Assembly: GCA_900073065.1 (NCBI GenBank)
Contig: FJOG01000018.1
Coordinates: forward strand, 614,079 to 678,078
DNA: 64,000 nt
DNA from: Phialocephala subalpina
Taxonomy: Eukaryota > Ascomycota > Leotiomycetes > Helotiales > Mollisiaceae
Direction of reading: 5' to 3'
The notes beneath the pieces were generated by a model. It was not told the DNA's origin. It ran no database searches and was given only the letters and a program-made list of their open reading frames with translations. Below are positions 24,105-35,611 of the stretch, piece by piece (the stretch's first letter is position 1; every line of letters begins with the position of its first letter). Both the position numbers and the translations under genes were made by a program.

Positions 24105-26247
24105 ATGGCTTCATATAACACCTACAGTTCCACTGCCAGTTCCGAGCTGTCTACTCCGAGATCTACCTCCCCGTCCTCTGTCATCAGCCGGAACTCCAGC
24201 ACTACTACCATCTCCAAGCGAATGTCTCTGTCAGGAAGACGTATTTCAGGATTCAACCCAATGGCTGCCGTGGACGTTGAACAAGTTGAGGCTGCCATGA
24301 AGATGGCTGCTCTTGATTCTTTCAAGGGTTATGCCCAGAACAACTATGGTACCCTTCACCAGTACCGGTCAACAGACTATGTAACCAAGAACAACGCTGG
24401 AGGTTACCAAGTCCTCCGGGAACCTGCGTGGAACAAAGGTATGCCCTCACTTTTAACTTTCTCCGGCTCGTATTAATGGTTTGCTCGCAGGCACGTCGTT
24501 TAGCCCTGAAGAGAGAGTATCCAAAAACCTATCTGGGCTCATACCTCATGTCCTAGAGACCTTGGAGACGCAATGTCAACGAGCCATGCGAATGATCAAC
24601 AGCCGCGGAACGAACGTCGACAAATACCTCTACCTCTCATCCCTCAAACAAAACAACACCGACCTCTTCTACCGCCTCCTAATCGACAATGTCCAACAAC
24701 TCATGCCACTAGTCTACACCCCCACCATCGGCGACGTCTGTCTTCAATACTCAACTCTCTACACACACCCTGAAGCACTCTACATCTCAATCAAGCAACG
24801 AAAGAGCATTGCGACGATTCTGAGGAATTGGCCGTACCCGGAACCATCTATTTGCGTGGTGACGGATGGATCCCGTATTCTCGGGTTGGGTGATCTCGGC
24901 GTAAATGGCGTTGGTATTTCGGTAAGTGGGGGTCCTGCAGATAATCTTCCGAAGTAGCCTCATTATTATGGACTGACGCTAACGTGACCCCCCTTTCTAG
25001 ATCGGGAAACTCGCCTTGTACACAGGAGCAGCAGGTATTCATCCCGAGAAGACACTGCCTATTGTTCTCGATTGCGGAACCGCGAATGAGGGTAACCTTC
25101 GGGACCCACTGTACTTGGGTCTCAGACAGAAGAGGCCGAGCCCGGAAGTCCAATTGGAGTTCATGGATGAGTTCATGGCGGCGGTGAAGGAGGTGTATCC
25201 TAACATGGTTGTTCAATTTGAGGATTTCGAGACCGAGAAGGCTTTCGCCTATCTTGAGCGATACAAGCACACCCGCATGTTCAACGACGACATCCAAGGT
25301 ACCGGTGCCGTCGTTCTAGCTGGGTAAGTCCCTCCACATCACAAACTTAAACATAACTAACACGACTCAGTTACATGGGAGCAGTGAACCTCTCCGGCGT
25401 ACCCATCGAAGACCAACGCCTCGTCTTCATGGGCGCCGGCTCAGCAGGTGTCGGCGTCGCCAAACAAGTCATGGAATTCTACACCAAACGCGGTCTATCA
25501 GAGCAACAAGCTCGCGACAAATTCTACCTCGTCGACACCAAGGGTCTCGTGACCAAGGATCGAGGTGATCGTCTTGCTGAGCATAAGAAGATCTTTGCTC
25601 GTTCAGACAATAATGGTCATCAATTCAGTACTCTTGAGGCTGTCATTGAGTATGTCAAGCCTACTGCTTTGATTGGTTTGACTGCTACTTTTGGCGTCTT
25701 TACCGAGTCGGTGGTCCGCGCTCTCAAAGTCTCAGTCGATGCCGGCGGACTTGGACGAAGACCCATCCTCTTCCCTCTCTCGAATCCCCTCACCAAAGCC
25801 GAATGCACATTCGAGCAAGCGATTACCTGGACGGAAGGAACAGCCATCTTTGCTTCCGGGTCTCCTTTTTCACCATTCACAACAAAATCTGGAGATATGA
25901 TCCAAACCTTCTACCCCAATCAAGGAAACAACGTTTATGTTTTCCCTGGTCTTGGTCTTGGTGCTATTCTCGCAAAGACCTCGAGAGTCACTGACTCGAT
26001 GGTCTACACTTCTGCTGCTGCTTTGGCTGGATGCCTCAACAGTGAAGAGATTCGCATGGGTCTCATCTACCCCAAGATTGACCGCGTGAGAGATGCTTCA
26101 GTCGTCGTCGCGAGAGAAGTGATGAAGACAGCCCGCAGAGAAGGTGTCTCGGAACTACCAGAGGAGACATGGGTAGAGTGGGAAGAATGGGGAGACGTCG
26201 CGTTGACAGCTTGGATTAAGAAGCAAGTTTATGATCCGAAGTGGTAG
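24105..26247 (+). CDS. Malic enzyme (NAD-type)
   Basis: Malic enzyme decarboxylates malate to pyruvate with NAD(P) reduction. Four exons, 24105-24438, 24491-24921, 25001-25323 and 25371-26247, join in frame to give 654 residues. Introns have GTAAG/GTATG donors and, in the third, an ACTAAC branch site. The malic N-domain carries the family motifs LYTGAAGIHPEKTLP, LDCGTANEGNL and FEDFETEKAF, then the metal-binding FNDDIQGTG. The NAD-binding domain begins VFMGAGSAGVGVAKQ, and FPLSNPLTKAECT and FASGSPFSP follow. The first 55 residues are Ser/Thr-rich with several Arg and resemble a mitochondrial presequence or a disordered extension; localisation is not certain. NAD rather than NADP preference is inferred from the fungal mitochondrial family type. 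Confidence 0.94.
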
Positions 26248-26780
26248 GGTGCCTTCTCTCTTTCATTCTTTCTTGAAGATTGAAGGAAGGTATCTGATGG
26301 GACTGAAGGACGACGGATAATGTGTCAAGAAGGAGAGGTACATATTGATTTGATATTGCTTTTCCGCGATATTCTTCATGGGCTGCAACAAAATTGCAAT
26401 GGGATGGGATTGGGATATATGGAGTTAGCGCTGGGTTCTTATTACTACCTGGGACAACTTTGATATCCCTCTCATACCTTTTTTAGATATTTCGGGGTTA
26501 TATAAATCATATTAGACTGGCGATTGATTCATCTGGGTTTCTCTGAAAACTGCTTGTCTTTGATATGGCTGTGGGGTTCTTCAGAAGTGATTTGATCGAG
26601 TGGTCTAAACACTTCACACGGTCTCATTTCTGGATCTGCCCCCTTCGAGGTGGTTGTCCTAGGCCTGAAGAATCGATTCGGAGTTTTGGCGCTTGGGAAT
26701 TGAATTGCGTTTAGGGCAATCAACTCTTTGTTGAAAGTTTCAAAGTTGACCAACAAAGAGAAAGTCCTCCAACAAAGCAG

Positions 26781-27090
26781 GACATTGATGAAGTTTCGTT
26801 GCACATCTCACTGTCGCGGCCGCTACCGGAGACCCACTCAGGCTACCACGAGGCTGTCTACTGAGTATCAAGTGAATGCTTTGGGATCTTTTCGCCTTTG
26901 AACTGCAGTGACCCAGATTCTTTGGAACATTCACAAGTTTCATTGCACATCTCATGGTGCTACAACGCTCTCCGGGGGTCTAGTGCTCCAAACTTGCCTC
27001 TATTTGGCTAAGCCTTACAGATCAAAGGCGAGGTTAAAGCTCAAAGTTCTTCTTACGACGAGACATTTTGATGTTTTGTTGCACATCTGC
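26781..27090. repeat. Degenerate tandem repeat, about 140 bp period
   Basis: The word GTTGCACATCTC and its variants recur at 26799-26810, about 26943-26954 and 27079-27090, at intervals of 144 and 136 nt. Each copy is preceded by a related ACATT..GATG/AAGTTT stretch. The copies are well diverged and carry no open frame of interest, so this is probably an old array. Confidence 0.45.
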
Positions 27091-27336
27091 GTCAGCGCGA
27101 CGACAATCCCAATCCGGCCCGACGGGGCAAGACTTCGGAAATGCCTCCCCTTTGGACTAGCTTCTTATGTTGGGCGGCAGTTCTGGGGAGGCTTGTCCAT
27201 GTCCCAAATGCTGAAAGGACAAAGGAGATTTTCGTTGCGTATTATCTATTTCAGCGCTAACTGTAGTCCTGACCAAACATTACGGACGTCGATGTGCAAC
27301 GAAAAACTTTCTGCATGTCGACGTTTGGCAGACGCG

Positions 27337-27621
27337 TTTGGAGACCAAAGCTGGCAGGCCTCCCCTTCCACACCGTTCTCTCTGCAAGACGACTTTGCAG
27401 TCCAGAATTGGCAAACTTCAACCCCCAATGCCCTCTTCTCTACAACGCAATCTCAGCGATCACAGCTGGCAGAAATCACTCTCAACACCCTCGATTCTGC
27501 AAGGCAACCTCGGTAATCAAAGATGACAACCTCCACCCTGAACACCCTCTTCTCTACAGAGCGAGCCCAGCAGTCACAGCTGGCAGACTTCAGCTTCAGC
27601 AGCGCCGAGAGCAGTGCCTCC
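27337..27621 (+). repeat. Five 57-bp (19-codon) tandem repeats, decayed
   Basis: Units start at 27337, 27394, 27451, 27508 and 27565. Units 1-3 read in one frame as 19-residue copies such as FGDQSWQASPSTPFSLQDD and FAVQNWQTSTPNALFSTTQ. Unit 4 has a stop (TAA, 27514-27516), and alignment of its DNA to unit 1 needs a small indel and shows a Trp codon turned to TGA. The 19-codon period suggests the array was once translated. It is now interrupted. Confidence 0.6.
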
Positions 27622-28189
27622 ACAGCAGAACCAAGAGAAGCCGCCCTTAGCCTCATTCACCAAAGCTTTTCTACAACAAGCCTGAGATGGACAGGCCCCT
27701 GTGATTCAGGAGTATTCCAATTCAGTTTGGTGCAACCGCTCAGGGGTCTTCGGCGCCCTGGGACTGATGATTCCCTAGTATAACGACCTCTCGGCCCCCC
27801 GTCCAGTCTCACAGGAGGCTGATGTGGGGAGCCCACGTCAGCGTTACTGTCATGGCGCACTATGGCAGTAGTTCTCACACGCTGCGGATGAATTGGGTTG
27901 CCGAATACCCCAATCTCAGTCGCCCTAGCTTTTCTACAGTAGAACGGAGGAGGTCATGCCGGGACCTCAGGCGTGTCAGCTCCTGCATAGCAGAGCCAGC
28001 AAGTCAGACCTCAACTGCTATATCACTCTCTTGTCTAGAAGATAATGTTTGGAGCCGAATTATTAACGACGAGGCTGAGACTGCTATTTCCGCCAACAAG
28101 AAAAGGAAGGCTTCCTAGGTGCCACTAAGTACTTTAATACATGCATCGACTTTAGTGCCTGTATTGCCCATGCCTGAACCGAACCTTCC

Positions 28190-29498
28190 TACAGACCCAG
28201 TTCGCTGGATGATGAAGTACAAAGATTATCCCAGGATGTTCAGAAAGAGCTTGCGACTCTAGTTCAAGAGGCACAGCAGAGAACGAGAACCCGGCGGTTA
28301 CAAGCAGATCCTTGCGAGGGCATCCTGTTCCGACTAAATCAAGTCCAAGACGTAATCCAAGAGTTTTCCCTACGCGAAGATGGACAGGATCGAAGTCAGC
28401 TGTCTAGCATCTTACAGATGTTGATGTCTACGGTCAACAGCTCTGACTGGCCATCCTACAATCAGATAACTGACAAAGCCTATGATGTGCTGATCGGCTT
28501 CATCCGTGTCAATCCATTTTTCGACTTCTCGAGACTGACGAAACCTTGGGGTAGCCTGAAGGCTGGCTTGCAAATCCAGCCTCAACACCCAACTCGCCAC
28601 TTTCGGGTCGGTATTTGATCTAATTAACGAATGTATCGAACTCATCATCGACAAAGTTGGTCTTTCGAAGCCTCAAATTATTGATCGGTCGAGCCAACAT
28701 CAAAGAATTTTTGCTGACTTCGCTGACGCGATCCCTCTCGTTCTTTGGCCAAATGCCGCCGTACTATCTGACTCTTATGGTACAGATGCATGGATAGTAC
28801 GCAAAGGTATAAAGGCTACCAGCTGGGTTTCGCATTCTACCACCCCGAGTACTTATTTCCACAAAGCAATAGAGCCTCTATCACTCGAGAGGAAACCGGG
28901 AGGAAACCGATTTCGAGGACTTTGACGGAGCGAGGCATGGATGAGTGAGTGTCCTCGCAAACCGAAAGAATCAACTTACATCCTTCAAAGACTGTGAGCA
29001 CTCTGCCTTCTACGGGACTCGGAAACTAGTCCTATAAAGTCCTGTGGAAGTCAGGTCACGGAATGGATAGAGCGAAACGCGCGGAGGCCATCGCTAGGAT
29101 CTACGAAGACGCCTTTGCCGGAGCTGTACTGCAAAGTCATGAGATCGCCTAAAGCCGAGTTTGTGTGGAGAAATATGAAGGAAACGAGCGCGAAGAGAAC
29201 GGCTATCGCGAGCGACGTTATTCAAGAATAATTCACACCAGCTAATTCGACAGATTTAGTCGATGAGGAGGAAGTTGCTAGTTTGTGTCCGAAGTGTGGG
29301 AAGAAGCTGGCTACCGACAAGGCCCCAAGGTACATCACTTTCGCGAAATCCTATATCACAAAGCAATCGAAGGCTGGTAAATGTGGAGATGGAGATGGAG
29401 TATCACAAACCCACTACCTTGAGCGAGCATACATCCCACAGTTTGTCCCGAATGACTCTCCTATGAGCGAATATTTGTGTGGTTGCGCGAATTACTGA
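28190..29498 (+). pseudogene. Frameshifted coding remnant, unknown protein
   Basis: Frame A from about 28202 to 28618 reads as a coding-like helical protein (for example VQRLSQDVQKELATLVQEAQ and DKAYDVLIGFIRVNPFFDF). Near 28565-28590 the sense jumps to another frame that continues for about 110 codons (LATFGSVFDLINECIELIID and onward) to a stop near 28924. Further on, about 29256-29498 encodes a zinc-ribbon-like segment starting CPKCGKKL. I see no splice sites that repair the shift. This looks like a broken gene of a type I do not recognise; an assembly error could give the same picture. Confidence 0.4.
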
Positions 29499-31670
29499 GA
29501 TCATCCGTTGGAATACGTTCTAGTCAAGAGAAAGAAAGTGAGCCCTGGTACAAAACAATGCGATGCGGCCTCTTAACTCGTCCCTAGTCCACCACGGCTG
29601 GAGATGACATGGATGACTCGCAGTATGGTGCTTTCAACCCTTCGAGTAGGAAGAGCAATATCGAAGGGTCAGCTAGTAAAATGGAGCGGTGTGAATCCGA
29701 AGGACCAAATGTCCAAATCATCCACGTCAGTCGAGGCTTTGGCTCTAAGTCCTGGCACGACGTCCGAGGAGAATGTATGTTCCGACGGTCTCGCTGGCGG
29801 ACAGAACGATGTTGTAGACTCGTGAGGGAAAAAATTGCGTGAGGAAAGAGGAGGTCTGGCAATGAAGCAGATAATTTCTTTCGAGCAAGAGAGCCGTATG
29901 GGGTTGGAGGGTATTGAGTGTGCCTGGCTGTTGGCGCGATGTGCCTTTGCTGGAAAGTGGGCATTGGTCGAGTCAAAGTTGTTTTGGCCTTCTCAATAGC
30001 GTTGTGCTTAACGATGTTCTCGGTCAAAAGTTTCGAGCGCAAGGACTCCGCCTGAGGTTCTCACGCTATACCGCCTGTGTGAAGGGGCCATCAACTTCGT
30101 CGCGAGTTGGTGAGGCCAAGAGTAGCGGCTTTCCCTCGGAAATCGATGGCAATTGACACCGTTCACGGCTTGTAGGAGACCAGGAAGGCTATTTGAGCGG
30201 ATGGGTCCGAAGGTACTTGTTGCAATATAGCAAATCCCAGTTTGGAGGTTGATTCGTCTGGGCTTTGATTGATACCTTCACTTTCCTCTGATGGCCTTTG
30301 CAGTTGTTTGTCAAGTTGGCACGAAAGTCAAAGAGGTTCAGGTGCCGAAGTGAAGTGATGACGACGCTCGAGGCTGTGTTTGCGCTGGTGGCGAGTTAAC
30401 TCGTGTGTAGTGCTATTCTCGACTTCGTCGCCGTCCACTGACGATGCAGTAGCATGATTCGTTTCTTGCTTTCTTTCATTGTCCGAAAGTCCGAAATGTT
30501 GTGTTGTGAGCGACTGTCGAATTCGATGTGGCGGGGTGAAAACCCCATCTCTCGAAGCCAAGTTGGGGACTTGGCATGATGTTTGAAGATCTTCTTCACC
30601 ACGATGCAAGTTCGTCCACTTCATCATCGGCTTTTTGCAACTAAGCTCCCTGCCAGCTTCGTTGAAAATTGAGTTGCGTTGTGGTCCGGGGATCTGGAAG
30701 TGATGACGAGACACGAACCCAACGGCCATTGACGTGACTCGACTCCCGGGTTGTTTTCTTTTCACAATCGTGTGTCGACTTGGCCTACTTCGCGATGCGT
30801 TGGCCTGGAGTGGAGACCATGAGTAGTTTGTACTCTCGTGGCAAACAATCCGGTGTGCCTGTATTGTACAGAACAATATGTGTTACTCCGTGTTGATCGC
30901 CACTCTCCTAATCCCCCTCCCTCGAAACGTGAGCTCGTGCACTCAGATTGGATTGTCAGACATGTCACGACGTTGGTCAGCGAAGGCCATCAAAGTGAGA
31001 ATCGGAAATATAAGCTCAGGTAACCATTCGTGTTCCTCTGGGCTCCGGCAAATTATTCGTAAACGAAGGGTAGGCTGCCGTCGGACTGCGAAAATCCCGT
31101 AGGCGACTGGAGGCATACGATACATGGCGAATGAGAGCTCGCTATTGTCATTTAGGATCACTTTATTCAGGGTGGAAGATGGTTTTGACAGTTGACAGGA
31201 TGTTCGTGTTGACAAGGGTGCGGATTGCGGGGAAATGTTGAGAGCTTCAAGCCGGCCGGGATACCTCCCTGAGTATAGCGCAAAATGTCAGGTGAAAAGA
31301 CACCTTAAGATTCAATGTTGAAATTGAGGGTTTGCCATGTGGTAAGATTTCTTAAACTCCCGAATCCCCAAAGAAGGAAAACAGCTTGTTCAATGCGTCT
31401 TCCGTTTGGCAAAGGTCTAATCTCAGCGCTCGATGCTAGAAGTTCAGTATCACGTGCCGTGTGCTGATGCGTCGCACTAGACCATGATAGGACTAGGGCA
31501 AGGCTCCAGGATTTCATCGCAGGCAACCGAATTAACCACAGCTGCATCTTCTCTTTCATCTCTGTCGACTTATACATGATACCCTTTTGATTCTTTCAAT
31601 TACCTTCAAGATCACCTCGTTTCAGCTCATCACGACTTCAATCGAGAGCTGCATGTGACTTGAGCCCAAC

Positions 31671-34600
31671 ATGGAGTCTCTATTCTCGCTGCCCCTGCCC
31701 TTTCAGCGCCGTTTAACGAAGATGTAGTATGTACCGATTTCTGTTATAGTTTATTCTTCTCTTATATGGGAATTCCGAAACCGGAAGTTATTTCCTGAGC
31801 TGGGACACCTAGACACATGGATATCACATCTCTCAGCAGCTCGGGAGCTTTCTCATCTTAACTGTATGTTCACTATGCTAATTCAATGTAGCACGGACAC
31901 AAAGACGAGCTATGAATTTGTCAAGGAGCCAATCAATACACCTCAAGAAGACCCAGAGTTGCAAGTTCTGCATCGAAAGCTCCGCATTCAGAAAGACAGG
32001 CTGGTGAGCTGGGGACTAGAATGGAGTGACCCAGAGCAATCAACGTCACCTGATATAGACGAAAGCATAAACAAAGCTGGTCTATCGGAGCTCGTTGGCA
32101 GTGTGATGGGTACTATCAAAGAAATTCTAGCTGAAGCCGAACCATTATGGGCTGCTAGCCGACGAATCGGTGCTAGTGGAGATGTGGGTGAGAAGGGAGA
32201 GAAGAGCAAAAGTGCGTTGATTATTTGGGACAAGAGCAGATTTCAAGACCTGATCCGGGACTTGACGATGAGTATTGATACTCTTTATGATCTCTCCCGC
32301 ACTAGGCAATCAGCGAGGAAAATCCCAGAGACAAGGAAAGAGGAGGAGAGTATGATGGCGGTGCAGAAGAAAGTCATTGAGGAGAGACAGTTTGAGAGCT
32401 CGAGGATGCAGACACCGCAACAGGTTGACCCGAAAAGTATCATCTGGCCAAGAGAGATGAAGACGATGCCGGCAGGTATGTTGCCTCCCGCCAAATCGAA
32501 CAGACAGATTGTCTTCATGAGAAGACCAACGACTTCGCTACAAGAATCGAGGAAGATAGGTATGGGTGGACAATCATTTCCTGCTGTTCCGGTGTTATTG
32601 GAGTACGCGCCTTACGATCCTATTTATTCCATTACGGGTATCACACCTTCTCTCACTCGCTTCGAGAAACTTTTCGCCGCGCTCTCGCAATCTTATATAT
32701 CGACGGGAAGGATCTTGGTTGGTTTGCTGGGTCTGATTGGGTATTTTGAGGAGCCGGAGCATTCGCGGTTTTGTCTCCTGTACGCCTTACCGACGCACTT
32801 TGGACCGATCGACATCGAAAGCCCTAGGATGCCGTCGATCACTATCCTCTCGGACCTTCTGTACAGCCAGAACTACGAGCCCAGTCTTGAGGTTAAGTAT
32901 CGTCTAGCTTATAACGTGGCCAGTGCCGTTTTTGATCTTCACGCAAAAGGAGTTGTGCACGGGAATGTTGTCGCTTCGAACATTTTGTTCATCGAACATC
33001 AGCCGCAGAATCGACTCGACTTGAGCCAGGTCAACATGCGACAATCGTATCTCACCTCCTGCGACCTTTTCTCTGATAATGCTACAGACAGTTCCGACAC
33101 ATCGCCAGATCCTTTATCCTTATACAGGCATTCTCTGGATCCTCGAACCACTCGATATACGCGCCTCACTTCGGAAAGCAAGTCTTTGGACTTGTACAGC
33201 TTAGCCATGCTTCTCCTGGAAATCGGTCTCTGGACCTCCCTTCACGACATCTTCCCTATGGCTTCCGCTATTCCAGAGAACCCAGTAGGTGTTCTCAAAC
33301 AGCTCGCGGCTCGATGCGGAAGTCTTTATGTCAAGGCTGTGCAAGCATGCTGGAATGCCCCCAACGACGAGCTCTCGCAAAGAGCAAGACCCGATGTTAT
33401 GCATCAAAAGGTCTTCTTCAAAGTCTCTAAGGCTCTCGATACTTGCTGCGCTATCGATGAGAGTTCGGATGAGTCTACTGAAGAGAGTGATGATTCTCCT
33501 CCAATACCCTCCACGCCGCTGAAGGCATCGAGATCATCGACACCTCTGAGGAAACCGATCACTGAGAAGAAGTCAACCATAGCTTTGAACGTGGTTCCGA
33601 GCACGTCGACACAAGCTGGATCAAGACCTTCGTGGTCAGAGAAGAGCTCGTATGGGAAGTCGCCTAGTAGTTTCCCCGAGAAGATGGGATGGTCTGAGAA
33701 ACCAGTAGTCAAGGCACATGGTATGTTCACGATCTACACTATTTCTTGGCTTTACTGACCATTACAGCATCAACACCAATCCCCGAGAAAGCCAAATCCA
33801 AGCTTCGAACCTACCCATCCCTCAAAATAAGCCCCGAGCTCCTCGACTTCTGGCAAAGTGGTCTGCTACCCCACATCAACCACGTCCTCCGCGGTTTTTA
33901 TAGGAAATATCCCGAGTCGGTGGAGATAAGTCTTGAAAGCATCGGCGAAACACCTGCGACAGCCAAACCCACAATTCTTGTCATCTGCACCAGTGTGACC
34001 AAAGTCCGAAGCATACTCAAGAAGCATTTGGCCTACGATAAGCAAGTCTTTGGACTCAAGGTCTGCCGCGGCAAAGTTGTTCGTTCCCGTAAGCATGGCA
34101 CGAAGCGATCCATGGGCCACGACAGCGATGTTCTCGAAGCTGCGAATCCAGGTCATCAAGAATGTCCGACTAATGGAGCATCAATCGGCGCATATGTCGA
34201 TGAGAAGCATCTCCCTCCTGTCTCACTCGGCGGCATGATCATCATCGATGACAAACCATACGGCATGACAGTCCACCACATGCTTGACGACCCATCAGAT
34301 AACGAAGACGACGAATCCCTCGACACAACAGCCCCCATCCTCCGCTCCTCAGCCTACGGAGGTGTACCCGACCTCACCTTCTCCGAATCATCCATCTACA
34401 GCGGAGACGAAGAATTCATGTACACACTCTCCGACTTCGAGTCTGACATCGACGACAACTCCAGCATCCACTCCTCGGAATACGATTCCGATGACGAAGA
34501 TCTCCTCTCCCTCTCTGCATTCGACGAAAATCAAGACGATGAGGAACAAGCCCCAGGTGATATTCCCGGTGTCCCTATTGGCTGCGGAGAATCGTATTCG

Positions 34601-35611
34601 GTCACACAACCAGCAATCGACGACATCCCCTCAGATTTCTATCCCGACCCTTCAACCAGAGACGAAGACCACCTCGACTCCTTCCAACTCGGTTCTATCT
34701 ACGCTTCCTCCGGCATCCGTCGCAGAACCGAGAACGGAGTAGTGCATGAAGTAGACTGGGCATTATTCTCCTACTCCTCTTCCCGACTCCCGACAGCGAA
34801 CTCCATTCCCGGCGGATCACGCTACTTGCCTTCGCACATCGATCAATCATCCTATCCAACGGCTGTCAAACGAACTGATGAGTTAAGCAACATGCCGGTT
34901 CACTGCCTTGCTCGCACATCTGGCTTACAAGCTGGGAGGATAAGTCAGTCCATGGTCTCCGTCAAAATATTCGGTCGCCAATCCCCCTCGCTATCCTACC
35001 AAGTCTCCTCTCATCAACAAAAACTCGGTATCCCAGGCGATTCGGGCGCTTGGGTTATCGGCAATGATGGGGAAGTATGTGGCTGTGTCTTAGCCTGGAG
35101 CACCAAGAAAGGCGTCGCATACATCTGCCCCATGGACGTTCTCCTCCGCGATATCGGTATTACGTTGAAAGCTAAAACCGTCAAGCTACCTAGAGGAGAA
35201 GTTGTTTATGAAAGAGTGGGTACGCAGGAAGTCGAAATCCAGGAGCCAGAACCCCGTCGCGGACGCCAACAAATTGACGTCTTGGACGAGTCCGAAATCA
35301 CCAAGATGTTGCAAGAACTCAAGTTACCGCCCACGCCAACACAGATCGACGACCTCGATCCTTCCACTATCCAACAGATCGCAGGGTTATACCCCTCTCA
35401 TTCACCTTCTCCTTCCGAAGGGCAAGAACGGAATGAGAGAGCGTTGGGAAAAGAGAGGGAAAGAGATAATCAGAAAGAAGATATGAGTTTCCTGCCAATG
35501 AGGATGATGAGTTCGGGACACAGCTCCGGGCAGAAAGGAAGGGTTAGTGTTAGTGAGAGGAGTATGATACCGCAGAGGGTGAGGGAGGGGTTGAGTGTTA
35601 GTTCGAGTTGA
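31671..35611 (+). CDS. HeLo-like / pseudokinase / trypsin-like protease protein
   Basis: Exons 31671-31726, 31892-33720 and 33768-35611 join in frame to give 1242 residues. Residues about 20-170 match the HeLo membrane-active cell-death domain: the pattern SYEFV, then [12 protein letters not shown], then [16 protein letters not shown], then [17 protein letters not shown] follows HeLo helices in order. Residues about 260-520 are kinase-like ([12 protein letters not shown] in place of the HRD loop, [15 protein letters not shown] as subdomain IX) but lack the catalytic Asp and a clear DFG, so this is a pseudokinase. After a Ser/Thr-rich linker, residues about 640-1110 look like a chymotrypsin-fold protease: MTVHHML (His 798/799), VDWALF (Asp 958) and GIPGDSGAW (Ser 1054), with an acidic insert between His and Asp. 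The second intron (47 nt, CTGAC branch) proves the fusion if correct. The first exon is uncertain. Role in regulated cell death is inferred. Confidence 0.72.

Larger units (their letters stand above)
26248..31670. other. Accessory block: decayed repeats and broken gene fragments
   Basis: This 5.4 kb holds no intact gene that I can support. Visible inside it are degenerate repeats of about 140 bp (26781-27090), a 57-bp coding-like tandem repeat (27337-27621) and a frameshifted coding region (about 28190-29498), each listed separately. The part 29500-31670 contains only unsupported open frames. The block lies directly upstream of the HeLo-pseudokinase-protease gene. Confidence 0.5.

Noticed and set aside
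30328..30876. 182-codon minus-strand frame
   Set aside because: Composition is random-like (His, Ser, Arg, Thr) with no domain; it lies in the decayed accessory block.
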